From Planococcus citri (Eukaryota > Arthropoda > Insecta > Hemiptera > Pseudococcidae): 64,000 nt of DNA. A program made the translations under genes and the position numbers. The notes beneath the pieces are model-generated. The model made no database searches. It saw nothing but the letters and a program-made list of their open reading frames with translations, and had not been told where the DNA came from. The stretch is from the NCBI RefSeq assembly GCF_950023065.1, contig NC_088680.1:60053350-60117349 (forward strand). Reading direction: 5' to 3'. Below, piece after piece: positions 45,890 through 54,605 of the stretch (position 1 is its first letter; every line of letters begins with the position of its first letter).

Positions 45890-47450
45890 TTAGTCCAGTC
45901 GGTAAAGCACTTTATGAGGGCAAACCCAAACAAAATTGCTAACAATGATTTTTTTGCTTTAAAATGTCCAGGAGGGTGTCCTAAACAACATATCTCGACC
46001 CGTCCCCGATCCACGTGGAGCTTTCCCCCCCACAGTGGATTTTAGCCCCCCAAAACACGTTTTTCGCCATTTACTCCCTCGCATTGCATTTTAGCGAAAA
46101 ATATGTGGCTACATAAAAAAATCTACGTCAAATTTCCGATCTAATGATGTATCAACTATCCTTGTACGCTCAAGGGGGGTAGAACTACAGCCATTTAAAA
46201 AGGGGGGTTTCTTGAAAAATACATAATGGCTATAGGCGCCTAAGAGGGGTGAAGTGGTCTCCGAAAGCGTTCGAGTTGATATTAGCATGTAAGGTGAGTA
46301 CCGTAGAGAAACTTCCGCATGAAAAATTTCAGATCCACAACCCCTCCCCTTTTTGGAGAGCCCCCCTTTTCTGAAATTTCAATAACACTTTTCTCAGCCC
46401 CATGTTGACCGATTTTGAAAATTTTTCAGAATGTTATGTATATCCTTAGTACGTATCCCCACAAAAAAATTCAACCCCCTCGCCTCATATTTACCCCTCA
46501 AAATGGTGTAAAAATGTGTCTTAAGGAGGGTTGGGGTAAAATGGGAATTTTGGGGATAATAAACAAGTATCAATAAGCAGGGTGTCCTTTTCTCATGATT
46601 CGATACCACTGAGCACGAATATGACATCAGATTTTTTGCTACCCTCATCTAGCTCTCTCCAGAGCACTTAGTCCCTTCAATTTTCACTACTGTTGAAAAG
46701 CATAAAAAAATTAAAAAACGCTATTTTGAGGGGTAAATATGAGGGGAGGGGGTTGAAAATTTTTGTGGGGATACGTACTAAGGATATACATCATCATCGA
46801 GTCGTATAACCGCTCGTGGTGGTATCGCGTACAAATCAACGCGTACCCTTATGCCGAAATGGGTATTTGGGCTAACATCCTTTATGTTGGTGTTGCCTCT
46901 ATAAGGATATACATAACATACTGGAAAATTTTCAAAATCGGTCAACATGGGGCTGAGAAAAGTGTAATTGAAATTTCAGAAAAGGGGGTCTCTCCAAAAA
47001 GGGGAGGGGGTGTGGATCTGAAATTTTTCATGCGGAAGTTTCTCTACGGTACTCACCTTACATGCTAATATCAACTCGAACGCTTTCGGAGACCATTTCA
47101 CCCCTCTTAGGCACCTATAGCCATTATGTATTTTTCAAGAAACCCCCCTTTTTAAATGGCCGTAGTTCCACCCCCCTTGAGCGTACAAGGAAAGTTGATA
47201 CATCATTAGATCGGAAATTTGACGTAGATTTTTTTATGTAACCACATATTTTTCGCTAAAATGCAATGCGGGGGAGTAAATGGCGAAAAACGTGTTTTGG
47301 GGGGCTAAAATCCACTGTGGGGGAGAAAGCTCCACGTGGATCGGGGACGGGTCGAGATATGTTGTTTAGGACACCCTCCTAGAGATCTTAAAGCAAAAAA
47401 ACCTTTGTTAGCAATTTTGTTTGGGTCCAACTCCTTACCAACTGGACTAA
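45890..47450. mobile_element. Palindromic element, 1.56 kb, TTAGTCCAG family
   Basis: The ends TTAGTCCAGTCGGTAA and TTACCAACTGGACTAA are inverted repeats, followed by long inverted arms (CAAACCCAAACAAAATTGCT and so on). Same family as 38397-39753. The right arm carries an extra insert (46791-46902). Confidence 0.75.
46791..46902. other. 112-bp insertion in one arm of the palindrome
   Basis: Sequence of higher GC with no counterpart in the left arm, flanked by the 11-bp direct repeat AAGGATATACA (46780-46790 and 46903-46913). The left arm shows the uninterrupted site. Origin unknown. Confidence 0.65.
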
Positions 47451-47840
47451 TTTGCTAATCAACTACAAGCCAGGTTTATTCCTGAGATAGTTTCACATCA
47501 TCCGCATAATCTGGGCAGATTATGCTGCCGACAGTATTCCGTGTCAACACAAAGTAATATTAACCTAGTTCAGATTATTTGGTATAATATTACGCTAAGT
47601 CATTTTATATGGTTTGTTTACTGTGTTTCATTTCATAGGTAGATTTAGAACTGGTGTTTAAATTGAATTGAGAAAGATTGAAAGCCTCTTCTCTGAGCTA
47701 GATAGGTACCTACTCATAAATACTACTTCTCTAAGGAATATTTATTGGAATTCCCCCAAGGCAAAAGTTATGATAATAATCCCCATAGTCAGTCTTTCCT
47801 AATATCACTTCAACAACAACTCGATTTTTAGCTGGCCAAC

Positions 47841-48387
47841 TGAGGCCACTAGAATCAAAAGTCTACTTCTCCACTTCTTTTTGAAAATGAGTTAAGCATG
47901 GTTTGGTATACTACAACATGTGCCGCATCCGATCAAGTGAGGACCCTTTCCCCAAAAAACATCTTTCATTTTTATTAATAAAAATTATTTTTTTTTACGT
48001 TGAAAAAAAAGGAAAATTATTTCAATTTCCAAGTAAATGGTCTAAAAATGCAATATTATTTTAATTTCTCAAACTTTCCAAGCTTTCTTATTCAACTTTT
48101 AGCACCATATTACTAGAAAAATTTTTGATGAAGTACCCTACAAAGATGTACAAAGTGTAAGGTTGGAGTGAAAACTTCACTTCTCCAAACTTGAACCGGC
48201 TTAGGAACTCTTACGGCAACGCGTAGGGTAAAACAAACATGTGGGTCCCTATTCATGTCATGTTGGTACGAAAATATTCGACGTATTACCTCGGTATTTT
48301 ATGTCACGATCAATGCCAGGGAGTTTTTTTGCGTTTTTCTCAAAATGTTCGAAAATGGAGAAGTAGACTTTTGATTCTAGTGGCCTC
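47841..48387. mobile_element. TIR element, 547 bp
   Basis: TGAGGCCACTAGAATCAAAA at the left and its complement ending CTAGTGGCCTCA at the right. Non-coding. Confidence 0.7.
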
Positions 48388-48870
48388 AACTTCATATTCA
48401 CGCTTTCTGGAGCAAATTCAAAATTCCGTAGAAATTGAAAAATTGCACTGGAGGCTCCAGAATTGCTGGAAATGGTGAAATTTGGATTTGGGGAATTAAT
48501 ATCACTTTTAGGACTTATTTTGATCATTTTTACTGATCATGTAAGTAGGTACGTACTTTTTTTTTTAAAAAGCATAGGTAAATCACCAAAAACAGTCAAT
48601 TTTGAATTTGCATATGCATTCGTTGGCCAAAAATCGAAAAATGAAATTGGGTAGCTGAAAATTTGGTTTTGAAGGTTTTAGACCATGTTCTTTCTAAAAA
48701 TCGCGGCCCCGTTTAAATCGGATGGTGAAACCTCAAGAGCTTCCCCTGTGAGTAGGTACCTAACCTAGGTACTGATTATTATATTTCACCTTATTTTTAA
48801 ATCCCTTTCATTTTTGATTACTTTTTAACGTGCTTCTTTTACTTACGAATTCATAAATTCCTGTACTAAC

Positions 48871-49002
48871 CTTTTTCGTAATATTTTTCAGGTAGTGCCT
48901 CCGTATTACAAGACCTGTCCTGGGATTTTTCTGAAGAATGAATTTTTCGTGTTCGGTCGTGAGTATCTTCTGCTATGTTTTTGTCGATTTCTGACGGTAT
49001 AA
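48871..49002 (-). CDS. Repeat exon (beta type), copy D
   Basis: 132 nt, phase 1-1, paralogue of 15572-15703. It is the most 5' exon of copy D in the window; its upstream intron runs into the LTR element at 49258. Confidence 0.65.
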
Positions 49003-49257
49003 CTGAAAAGAAATGAATTAGGTGTAATCCCAAAAGTTGCTACATCTCGTAAAAAAATATCTAGTTTCGTATAAGATGTGCTAATGAGCCCACCCTTTCC
49101 TTCATTCGCCCTAAAATGTGAGAATATGCGAGAGAATTCAAAATTTCAAAACTACAAGTACCTATAACTTTTGAATATACCCACCATGAACTATTTTAAC
49201 AGAAAATATATATTAGGAGAATTCTCACATCACTACTGGACTGAGTATACTTAATTG

Positions 49258-50083
49258 TGTGATATACTACTATGCCGTACGTGGTATGTTTAGGGCACGC
49301 CCACATGGTAACACTGCGTTGCACTAAGGCAACACTGCGTCGCGTTCTCGTCAGCTAGCCATACGAGCCAAGCAACGAGAGTAGCGATCGTCAGTAACGT
49401 ATTCGAGTGCACGCGGGTATGTTATTCACAGTCAATCGGTTAATGCAGTCATTTAGTATATAAGTTTTATTCTCGAGTATTAAGTGTAGTGTTAATAATT
49501 TCATTTAGTTTTAATTAGGTTACTTATTCATTAAGGTCGATGCACTCACGATGTCGTCGGAGTGAGGCGAGAAGGATTGATGATCTACTCGCCGCCATCA
49601 CGGTTAGATTACGTCGACGAACGTACCGGAATCTCCGTTGAGGGATACTGTAAGACCACCCCCTCGCCAATGTGCGAATGAAACCTCGCCAATGTGCGAA
49701 AGGTGCATTGAGTTGACACTTATTCTACATCGACGTATGTAAATGTAAGTAACCATTTATCATGTTAACCCCTTTCATGTACACCAACGTGTGTTAATTG
49801 AATAAGTCATGTAAAGTGTTGTTAATCTCATGCTCATTATATATTTCTTTGTGTACAACTGTAGTTATTTATGGTGAGTGTGAACATCTTGTTAAGAGTG
49901 TAATGTCAACCTTTCCTACCTCACGCCCTAGCCGAGCATTTGAGGTATTCTGGTAAGTATTTCGTAGAAAGACTTTAAGGAATATTTCTGGGAAACAACA
50001 CAACAGTATGATTGGGTGTGCCAGTAGCAATGCAAATTATGGTACAATCCAATCAGTACTTTAAGTCATTACCCCCTCTTACA
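49258..50083 (+). mobile_element. 5' LTR, 826 bp
   Basis: Starts TGTGATATACTAC and ends CCCCTCTTACA, two bases before a TGGCGCCC primer site. It contains a direct repeat CCTCGCCAATGTGCGAA (about 49671 and 49688), one CGNTGA stem-loop (49631-49646) and a strong splice-donor context CTG|GTAAGTA (exon end 49952). Confidence 0.75.
49631..49646 (+). other. CGNTGA stem-loop in LTR
   Basis: ATCTC-CGTTGA-GGGAT, 5-bp stem with one G-T pair. Confidence 0.55.
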
Positions 50084-50084
50084 T

Positions 50085-50102
50085 TGGCGCCCTTCCGAGT
50101 GT
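50085..50102 (+). promoter_or_regulatory. Primer-binding site
   Basis: TGGCGCCCTTCCGAGTGT, starting one base after the LTR; the tRNA is not assigned. Confidence 0.75.
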
Positions 50103-50112
50103 CCAAAGAGCA

Positions 50113-50130
50113 CAGATTCGTTGAAATCTG
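50113..50130 (+). other. CGNTGA stem-loop after primer site
   Basis: CAGATT-CGTTGA-AATCTG, 6-bp perfect stem. A further AGC/GCT pairing follows beyond a one-base mismatch. Confidence 0.7.
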
Positions 50131-50468
50131 AGCTTGGAGGAAGTAAATTATGACGAGTACAAAGTTCAGATCGCGACCGAACTTTGGAAAATCATACATG
50201 GAGTATGATTATAATTGTGCCATAATTCACTTCGGGAATATTATCGGATCAACGTGTCCGAGAATAGGAACGAAAAGAATACTTGTGAATTTTTCAACGT
50301 AAATGATCACGAAAGTATTAAGTTGATTATATCTTACACACACACACCAAGTCAAATTACTTGGAATTTGACGAAAACGAACACGTTTTCACTTATGTAA
50401 ACGTGGTGGTAGATGATGAAATCCACCGATGGATAAAAAATCCGTTGGAAATTTCTCAGAACTCAATC

Positions 50469-50482
50469 CGTTCGTTGAAACG
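50469..50482 (+). other. CGNTGA stem-loop in leader
   Basis: CGTT-CGTTGA-AACG, 4-bp stem. Confidence 0.5.
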
Positions 50483-50606
50483 TGAAAAACGAGTTCCAGC
50501 TTGTCCGCCACATCATTGCGTGACCCCTACCACCACCCAAGGACAGACACACACACGCCGCACGAGCCGCCATCTTTTGATGTTGCCGCAGCAGCTGCGT
50601 AGCCAC

Positions 50607-51280
50607 CAGAGTTGGCGCGATTCGAATCGCGCGAAAGAATCGAGAAAGAATCCGATTCTCACGATTCGAATCGGATTCGAATCGCGGTTCTTCAAGTCGA
50701 AAGAATCGGAAAACGCAGGAATCCGATTCCCTTTTATAGAGAATCGCACCTTCTCGATTCCCTGCGATTCCTTGCAGGTATTATTCACGTGTTGAAACAG
50801 TAAAATGCACTGTTTTTAATGGCTTTTAGTGATGCATTTGCATTTTGTAGTTTGAGACTGGTGACATTTTTTTAAAGATTGGCTGTTGTGTGATAATATT
50901 GCAAATCAGTGATTCTATGCAGTGAAAGAATCGCGCAATGCAAGAATCGGATTCTCTTTAATGGAGAATCGCGCCCTCGCGATTCTCTGCAATTCCCTAC
51001 TCACAGCCACAAACGAAAGAATAGAACATGAAAAATGATCATATACCTAGTTGGGGAAATTACTGATTTCATTTAAAATTCATTTGTCAAGTCCTGAAGT
51101 TGAAAAAAATTAGTATTTGGGAATCGGAATCGGAGGGAATCGAGAACCGCTAAAGAATCGGATTCAGAACCGGATTCACTCTGTGAAAGAATCGAGAGTG
51201 GAGAATCCCGATTCTCTCAGGTATGGGAATCGTAATTCAGGAATCCGATTCTGACGAACCGAGGAATCGCGCCAACTCTG
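50607..51280. mobile_element. hAT-type MITE nested in the retrotransposon leader
   Basis: The ends CAGAGTTGGCGCGATTC and GAATCGCGCCAACTCTG are perfect inverted repeats, flanked by the 8-bp duplication GTAGCCAC (50599-50606 and 51281-51288). An 8-bp duplication and CAGRGTTGGC-type ends are typical of hAT elements. The interior is built of GAATCG/CGATTC words. No transposase. Confidence 0.85.
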
Positions 51281-51310
51281 GTAGCCACCAACCGCTGAGT
51301 TGATAGCTAC
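51281..51310 (+). other. CGNTGA stem-loop beside the hAT MITE
   Basis: CAAC-CGCTGA-GTTG, with an outer GTAGC/GCTAC stem around a 3x3 internal loop. The outer 5' strand is part of the MITE's target duplication. Confidence 0.6.
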
Positions 51311-51602
51311 CGCGGCTCTCATTCCAAGTTTTTCTTTCAAAGTGCGACAACGGTAATAGCAACGCTCCTCCGTGTAGTAGCTCTCAGCTTTATCGTGTTC
51401 AATTTTGCGCGCGTTTTTATTGTGTGTCCAGTCAATAAATTGTTGTTCACATTTAAATTTTTAAAGTGAACTAACTGTTTACTGACGTAAAATTTTTCAA
51501 TAGCGTTTTAGGTGATTTCTAACACCTCGGTTTTTCACACCTCACGTGTGAAATCGCTACCACGTTTTTTCGTTATAAAATTATATTTTGAAGCAGCATC
51601 TG

Positions 51603-51745
51603 GTAAGTAATATAGTTAAAAATTACTATTTACGATCGCGAGTGTGGTCTTAACTACAACCACCGAAACGCAAGTATCTTTTTATATAAAATTTTCAAAC
51701 CAAAAAACTCAGCTTAATATTAATTCAGTGCTCTTGTATTTTTAG
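51603..51745 (+). other. Probable leader intron
   Basis: The donor CTG|GTAAGTAATA at 51602/51603 and acceptor TATTTTTAG ending at 51745 bracket 143 AT-rich bases ahead of gag. The donor context repeats the one in the LTR (49952). Confidence 0.45.
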
Positions 51746-51909
51746 CATCTGAATCCGTCAACAGCGTCACTCTTTGCGATATATCAAGACACCTTGGAAG
51801 CTCATTTTAATTGAAATTCAATACCTTTTATCTTGTCAGAGTCACCCGCTGAGGTAACTTGGTACTTGAAACTCATCTTAGTTGAATTTCAGTGCTTTTA
51901 TCTTGTCAG

Positions 51910-51929
51910 AGTTACCCGCTGAGGTAACT
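51910..51929 (+). other. CGNTGA stem-loop, leader repeat 2
   Basis: AGTTACC-CGCTGA-GGTAACT, 7-bp perfect stem. The neighbouring repeat 1 (51840-51859) has the same stem with one C-A mismatch. Confidence 0.75.
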
Positions 51930-52011
51930 TGCACCTGAAACTCACTAAGTAAAACCTTCCGAGCACGTGTGTCTTCAGTTGAAACACACTCATCGCTTTT
52001 TATCTTGTCAG

Positions 52012-52031
52012 GATTACTCGCTGAAGTAATC
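52012..52031 (+). other. CGNTGA stem-loop, leader repeat 3
   Basis: GATTACT-CGCTGA-AGTAATC, 7-bp perfect stem with compensatory changes relative to repeat 2. Confidence 0.75.
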
Positions 52032-52192
52032 TAGCGATTTGCATAACTCAACTAATCACACGTAGCATCAACGAATCGCGAATATTACGCGACGAAGAGA
52101 TTTCTTGCAGAAATAACTCGTGAATCAAAACCAGCATTGCACTACAAATTTGTGACTAGATGTTTAGAATAAATATCGTCACAAATCGGACA

Positions 52193-52208
52193 GTATTCGT
52201 TGAAATAC
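52193..52208 (+). other. CGNTGA stem-loop before gag ATG
   Basis: GTATT-CGTTGA-AATAC, 5-bp stem, 33 bases upstream of the gag start. Confidence 0.65.
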
Positions 52209-52241
52209 CATCCAAAAAAGCTGAGATTCAAGCCAAACATC

Positions 52242-53675
52242 ATGGCAACTTCAGGACCAGCAGCGAGCACCAGAAGTAAGACTGGAGCTCTACTGCAACA
52301 CCAAATCCACTGCATGTGCACTGGTGAAAATCATGAAGAGTCCTGCAAAACGTGGAAAAAACCGAACAGTAAACCTAGAAGGAAGAATCGTAAGAATTCT
52401 CCTGAAGAAGGTCCTGAATTAGAACAACGTGATCTACAAACGAGTCCGCAAAACTTGGCAGAATCGTTATTCAGTAGTCATCCATCGCCGGTATTCTCGA
52501 CTGAAGAATTCAGCGATGAAGATGACGAAGATGAAGAAGATGACGATTACGTACCTCAAAATCCAAACCACATGGTTCATGGCTCAGATCTTCCGGATCC
52601 ACCTCCAGTAAGAGTACGTCATCTAAAGCAATATAGAGACGAAACCGTGGAACAAGGTAAATCCAAAATCGAAGTCAAGCGACCTGAAATTTCCACTGAC
52701 GTTCAAATTGACAATCCGTTGAGATCGTTATTTGAACAAACGTGGGAATACACTGAAGGTGCCATTGAGAACCTACAGATACGTCAAGTCGCTCAAGAAC
52801 ACAGCCTAATCCATATGGAAGATTGCTTAATCAATCTCGTTGATCATGCAGGCAGCACGACCCGCAACATCAACAAAGTTGACAACGATATTAAAGGGGT
52901 ACGTGAAAGTTGTGACAAATGGGCAACCGATATAAAAGGTTACGTAGCTCAGACGACTGATGCAGCTCTCCAAAGAGCTGACAGCGTGATGCAAAAGGCA
53001 ACGCAAGCTGATACTAAGGTCGATCAAGTTACTGATCAGTTTAAGGCCCAAATGAATAAACACGTCGAAAAATGCGGTAAACTTGCGAACGCAGTCGCAG
53101 ATTTACAAGCAGCGGGTGGATGTCGATCCAATGGAGGTCATAATCCAACCCCAGCATTAAAAATAAATGCTGCCTCTATTAGGAGCGCTGGCATTTATTA
53201 CGACGAATCGAAGCGTTATTTCCCGCACGAATTTGTACGTCAGTTCGAAGACTACGTTAGCAAAAGCAATGCCGCCGAAACACAAAAAATCTATGCATTT
53301 CAAGGAGTCATTGAAACGCAAGATGCAACCGAGTGGAAAGGCGACATGGCGGGAGTAACAAGCTACAAAAATCTAAAACAGAAATTCTTCCAACATTATT
53401 GGAACAATGAATGTCAGAATGATGCGTGGGAATACTTCCAGAAATACTTTTGCGAAACCACAACAGAGAAACGTCTGTTCTTGGATTTGAAAAGATGGGT
53501 ATTATCCCTGATCAAACGCAAACATCCGAACATATCTAAAGTACTGGAAGTGGCAGCCGACAAAGCGCCCTACCCATACAATAATAAATTAGCAAAACAA
53601 ATCACGTTAGAAGGTTTTATTAGAAAACTTGACGAATTTGCTAATCACGATTCTGACCCAAAGAATAATGTATGA
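52242..53675 (+). CDS. Gag-like protein (477 aa)
   Basis: The first ATG in good context (ATCATGG) is at 52242; the frame is open from further upstream only without ATG. The N-terminal third is disordered and charged, with an acidic run (about 52510-52550). The middle (codons for NLQIRQVAQEHSL, STTRNINKVDNDIKG) looks coiled-coil. The C-terminal third resembles retrotransposon capsid: YFPHEFVRQFEDYVSK, ATEWKGDMAGV, NLKQKFFQHYWNN. No CCHC knuckle is present. Ends in TGA, after which the same frame stays open into the next ORF. Confidence 0.75.
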   Translation: MATSGPAASTRSKTGALLQHQIHCMCTGENHEESCKTWKKPNSKPRRKNRKNSPEEGPELEQRDLQTSPQNLAESLFSSHPSPVFSTEEFSDEDDEDEEDDDYVPQNPNHMVHGSDLPDPPPVRVRHLKQYRDETVEQGKSKIEVKRPEISTDVQIDNPLRSLFEQTWEYTEGAIENLQIRQVAQEHSLIHMEDCLINLVDHAGSTTRNINKVDNDIKGVRESCDKWATDIKGYVAQTTDAALQRADSVMQKATQADTKVDQVTDQFKAQMNKHVEKCGKLANAVADLQAAGGCRSNGGHNPTPALKINAASIRSAGIYYDESKRYFPHEFVRQFEDYVSKSNAAETQKIYAFQGVIETQDATEWKGDMAGVTSYKNLKQKFFQHYWNNECQNDAWEYFQKYFCETTTEKRLFLDLKRWVLSLIKRKHPNISKVLEVAADKAPYPYNNKLAKQITLEGFIRKLDEFANHDSDPKNNV

Positions 53676-53696
53676 ATTGCAGTTCGCAACAGCACG

Positions 53697-54605
53697 ATGA
53701 TGCCCACCCAATGGCAACAAACTCCATCATTCGAATGGAATAGAATGCCTAACAACAGTTGGAACAATGGAAACGGTTTACCCCAGTCCACGTTTTGGAT
53801 ACTTACAGCAAATGGACAATGGGTACAGGTTCCCGGCAATCCGAATAACAATTGGAATTCGAATCAATGGGGTAATCAGACTCCAATGAATTCGAACCAA
53901 AACATGGGTCCAAAGATAAGTTGGAATCAAAACCCCAACTCTAATTGGAACATGGGCAGTAATCAAAACTTCCAGAATACCAATCCAAACGGAGGTTGGA
54001 ATTCTCAGAAGAACGCGAAGAACACCAATTCTGATAGGAATAGGAATTCTACGCAAAGTCCTCATCCAATTGGAAATTGGACAAACCAGCCCATGATAAC
54101 GAGTACACCTCATAACGCGCCGGAACCGCCGAAGAAATCGTATCCAGCGAACATAAATAAAAATGTTGGCGAAGGACAACTACAAATTGCTTACCAATTG
54201 CTACAGAAAGCTTTGGGTAACGATTTAAAAGATAATTCGAACATAAAATTCTTTCCCCACACAAATAGAAACAATGTTAGTAATGGTGTCAAACAGAATA
54301 CCAATTCTAACAACAACGGCTCGAACAATTCTGGTGGCAATAATAACAATAACAACGTGAGACCCCAGAATAACAATGGTGAAAAACCGCAAGAAGCCAG
54401 AAAACCGAATACGTTCCGACCGAAAATATCTAGTCAAATACCGTTACCAGTACACTACTTCGTCATAAAAGATGACGGTACAGTGGAAGAAGGTGACCAG
54501 GACAACGCCGATTTCTTTGCAGAAATCGACAACCTCCAAGATCAAGACTCCGATGAGGGTCAAGATCAAGGAAATGATGATAATTCGGAAAACCAAAAGG
54601 ACTAG
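53697..54605 (+). CDS. Asn/Trp-rich nucleocapsid-like ORF (302 aa)
   Basis: Same frame as gag, separated by one TGA (53673-53675) and seven sense codons. Residues about 10-125 are repeats of Asn, Trp, Gln and Gly (for example NNNWNSNQWGNQ); residues 195-235 are again Asn-rich; the C-terminus is acidic (Asp/Glu/Gln). It has no zinc knuckle, but its position after capsid and low complexity suggest an RNA-binding or condensing tail of Gag, made by stop-codon readthrough or before a nonsense mutation. Confidence 0.6.
   Translation: MMPTQWQQTPSFEWNRMPNNSWNNGNGLPQSTFWILTANGQWVQVPGNPNNNWNSNQWGNQTPMNSNQNMGPKISWNQNPNSNWNMGSNQNFQNTNPNGGWNSQKNAKNTNSDRNRNSTQSPHPIGNWTNQPMITSTPHNAPEPPKKSYPANINKNVGEGQLQIAYQLLQKALGNDLKDNSNIKFFPHTNRNNVSNGVKQNTNSNNNGSNNSGGNNNNNNVRPQNNNGEKPQEARKPNTFRPKISSQIPLPVHYFVIKDDGTVEEGDQDNADFFAEIDNLQDQDSDEGQDQGNDDNSENQKD
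54546..54561 (+). other. CGNTGA stem-loop near the frameshift overlap
   Basis: GACTC-CGATGA-GGGTC, 5-bp stem with one T-G pair, about 25 bases upstream of the -1 overlap. Confidence 0.5.

Larger units (their letters stand above)
50103..50606 (+). other. Leader segment with broken short ORFs
   Basis: A 49-codon ORF starts at ATG 50150 (MTSTKFRSRPNFGKSYMEYD). Further open stretches in other frames run to about 50600 (for example VVVDDEIHRWIKNP). They could be a decayed small ORF ahead of gag or chance. Two CGNTGA stem-loops lie here (50113-50130, 50469-50482). Confidence 0.35.
51810..52050 (+). repeat. Three tandem leader repeats, each with a CGCTGA stem-loop
   Basis: Units of roughly 70-100 bp each contain TATCTTGTCAG (ends at about 51839, 51909, 52011) followed by a stem-loop: 51840-51859, 51910-51929 and 52012-52031. 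The stems change together (GTTACC/GGTAAC against GATTACT/AGTAATC) while the loop CGCTGA is fixed. They sit just upstream of gag, where packaging signals usually lie. Confidence 0.75.

Noticed and set aside
50361..50795. 144-codon frame in the leader
   Set aside because: Its second half is the hAT MITE and its first codon is not ATG; only the part before 50600 could be an old ORF.
52700..52715. CGTTGA in gag with ATC/GAT flanks, and similar 2-3 bp cases at 53692, 56603, 58449, 59672, 59952
   Set aside because: Stems of 2-3 bp are expected by chance; not counted as stem-loops.
53778..54437. Minus-strand frames opposite the Asn-rich ORF
   Set aside because: Shadows produced by the AAC/AAT-rich coding strand.
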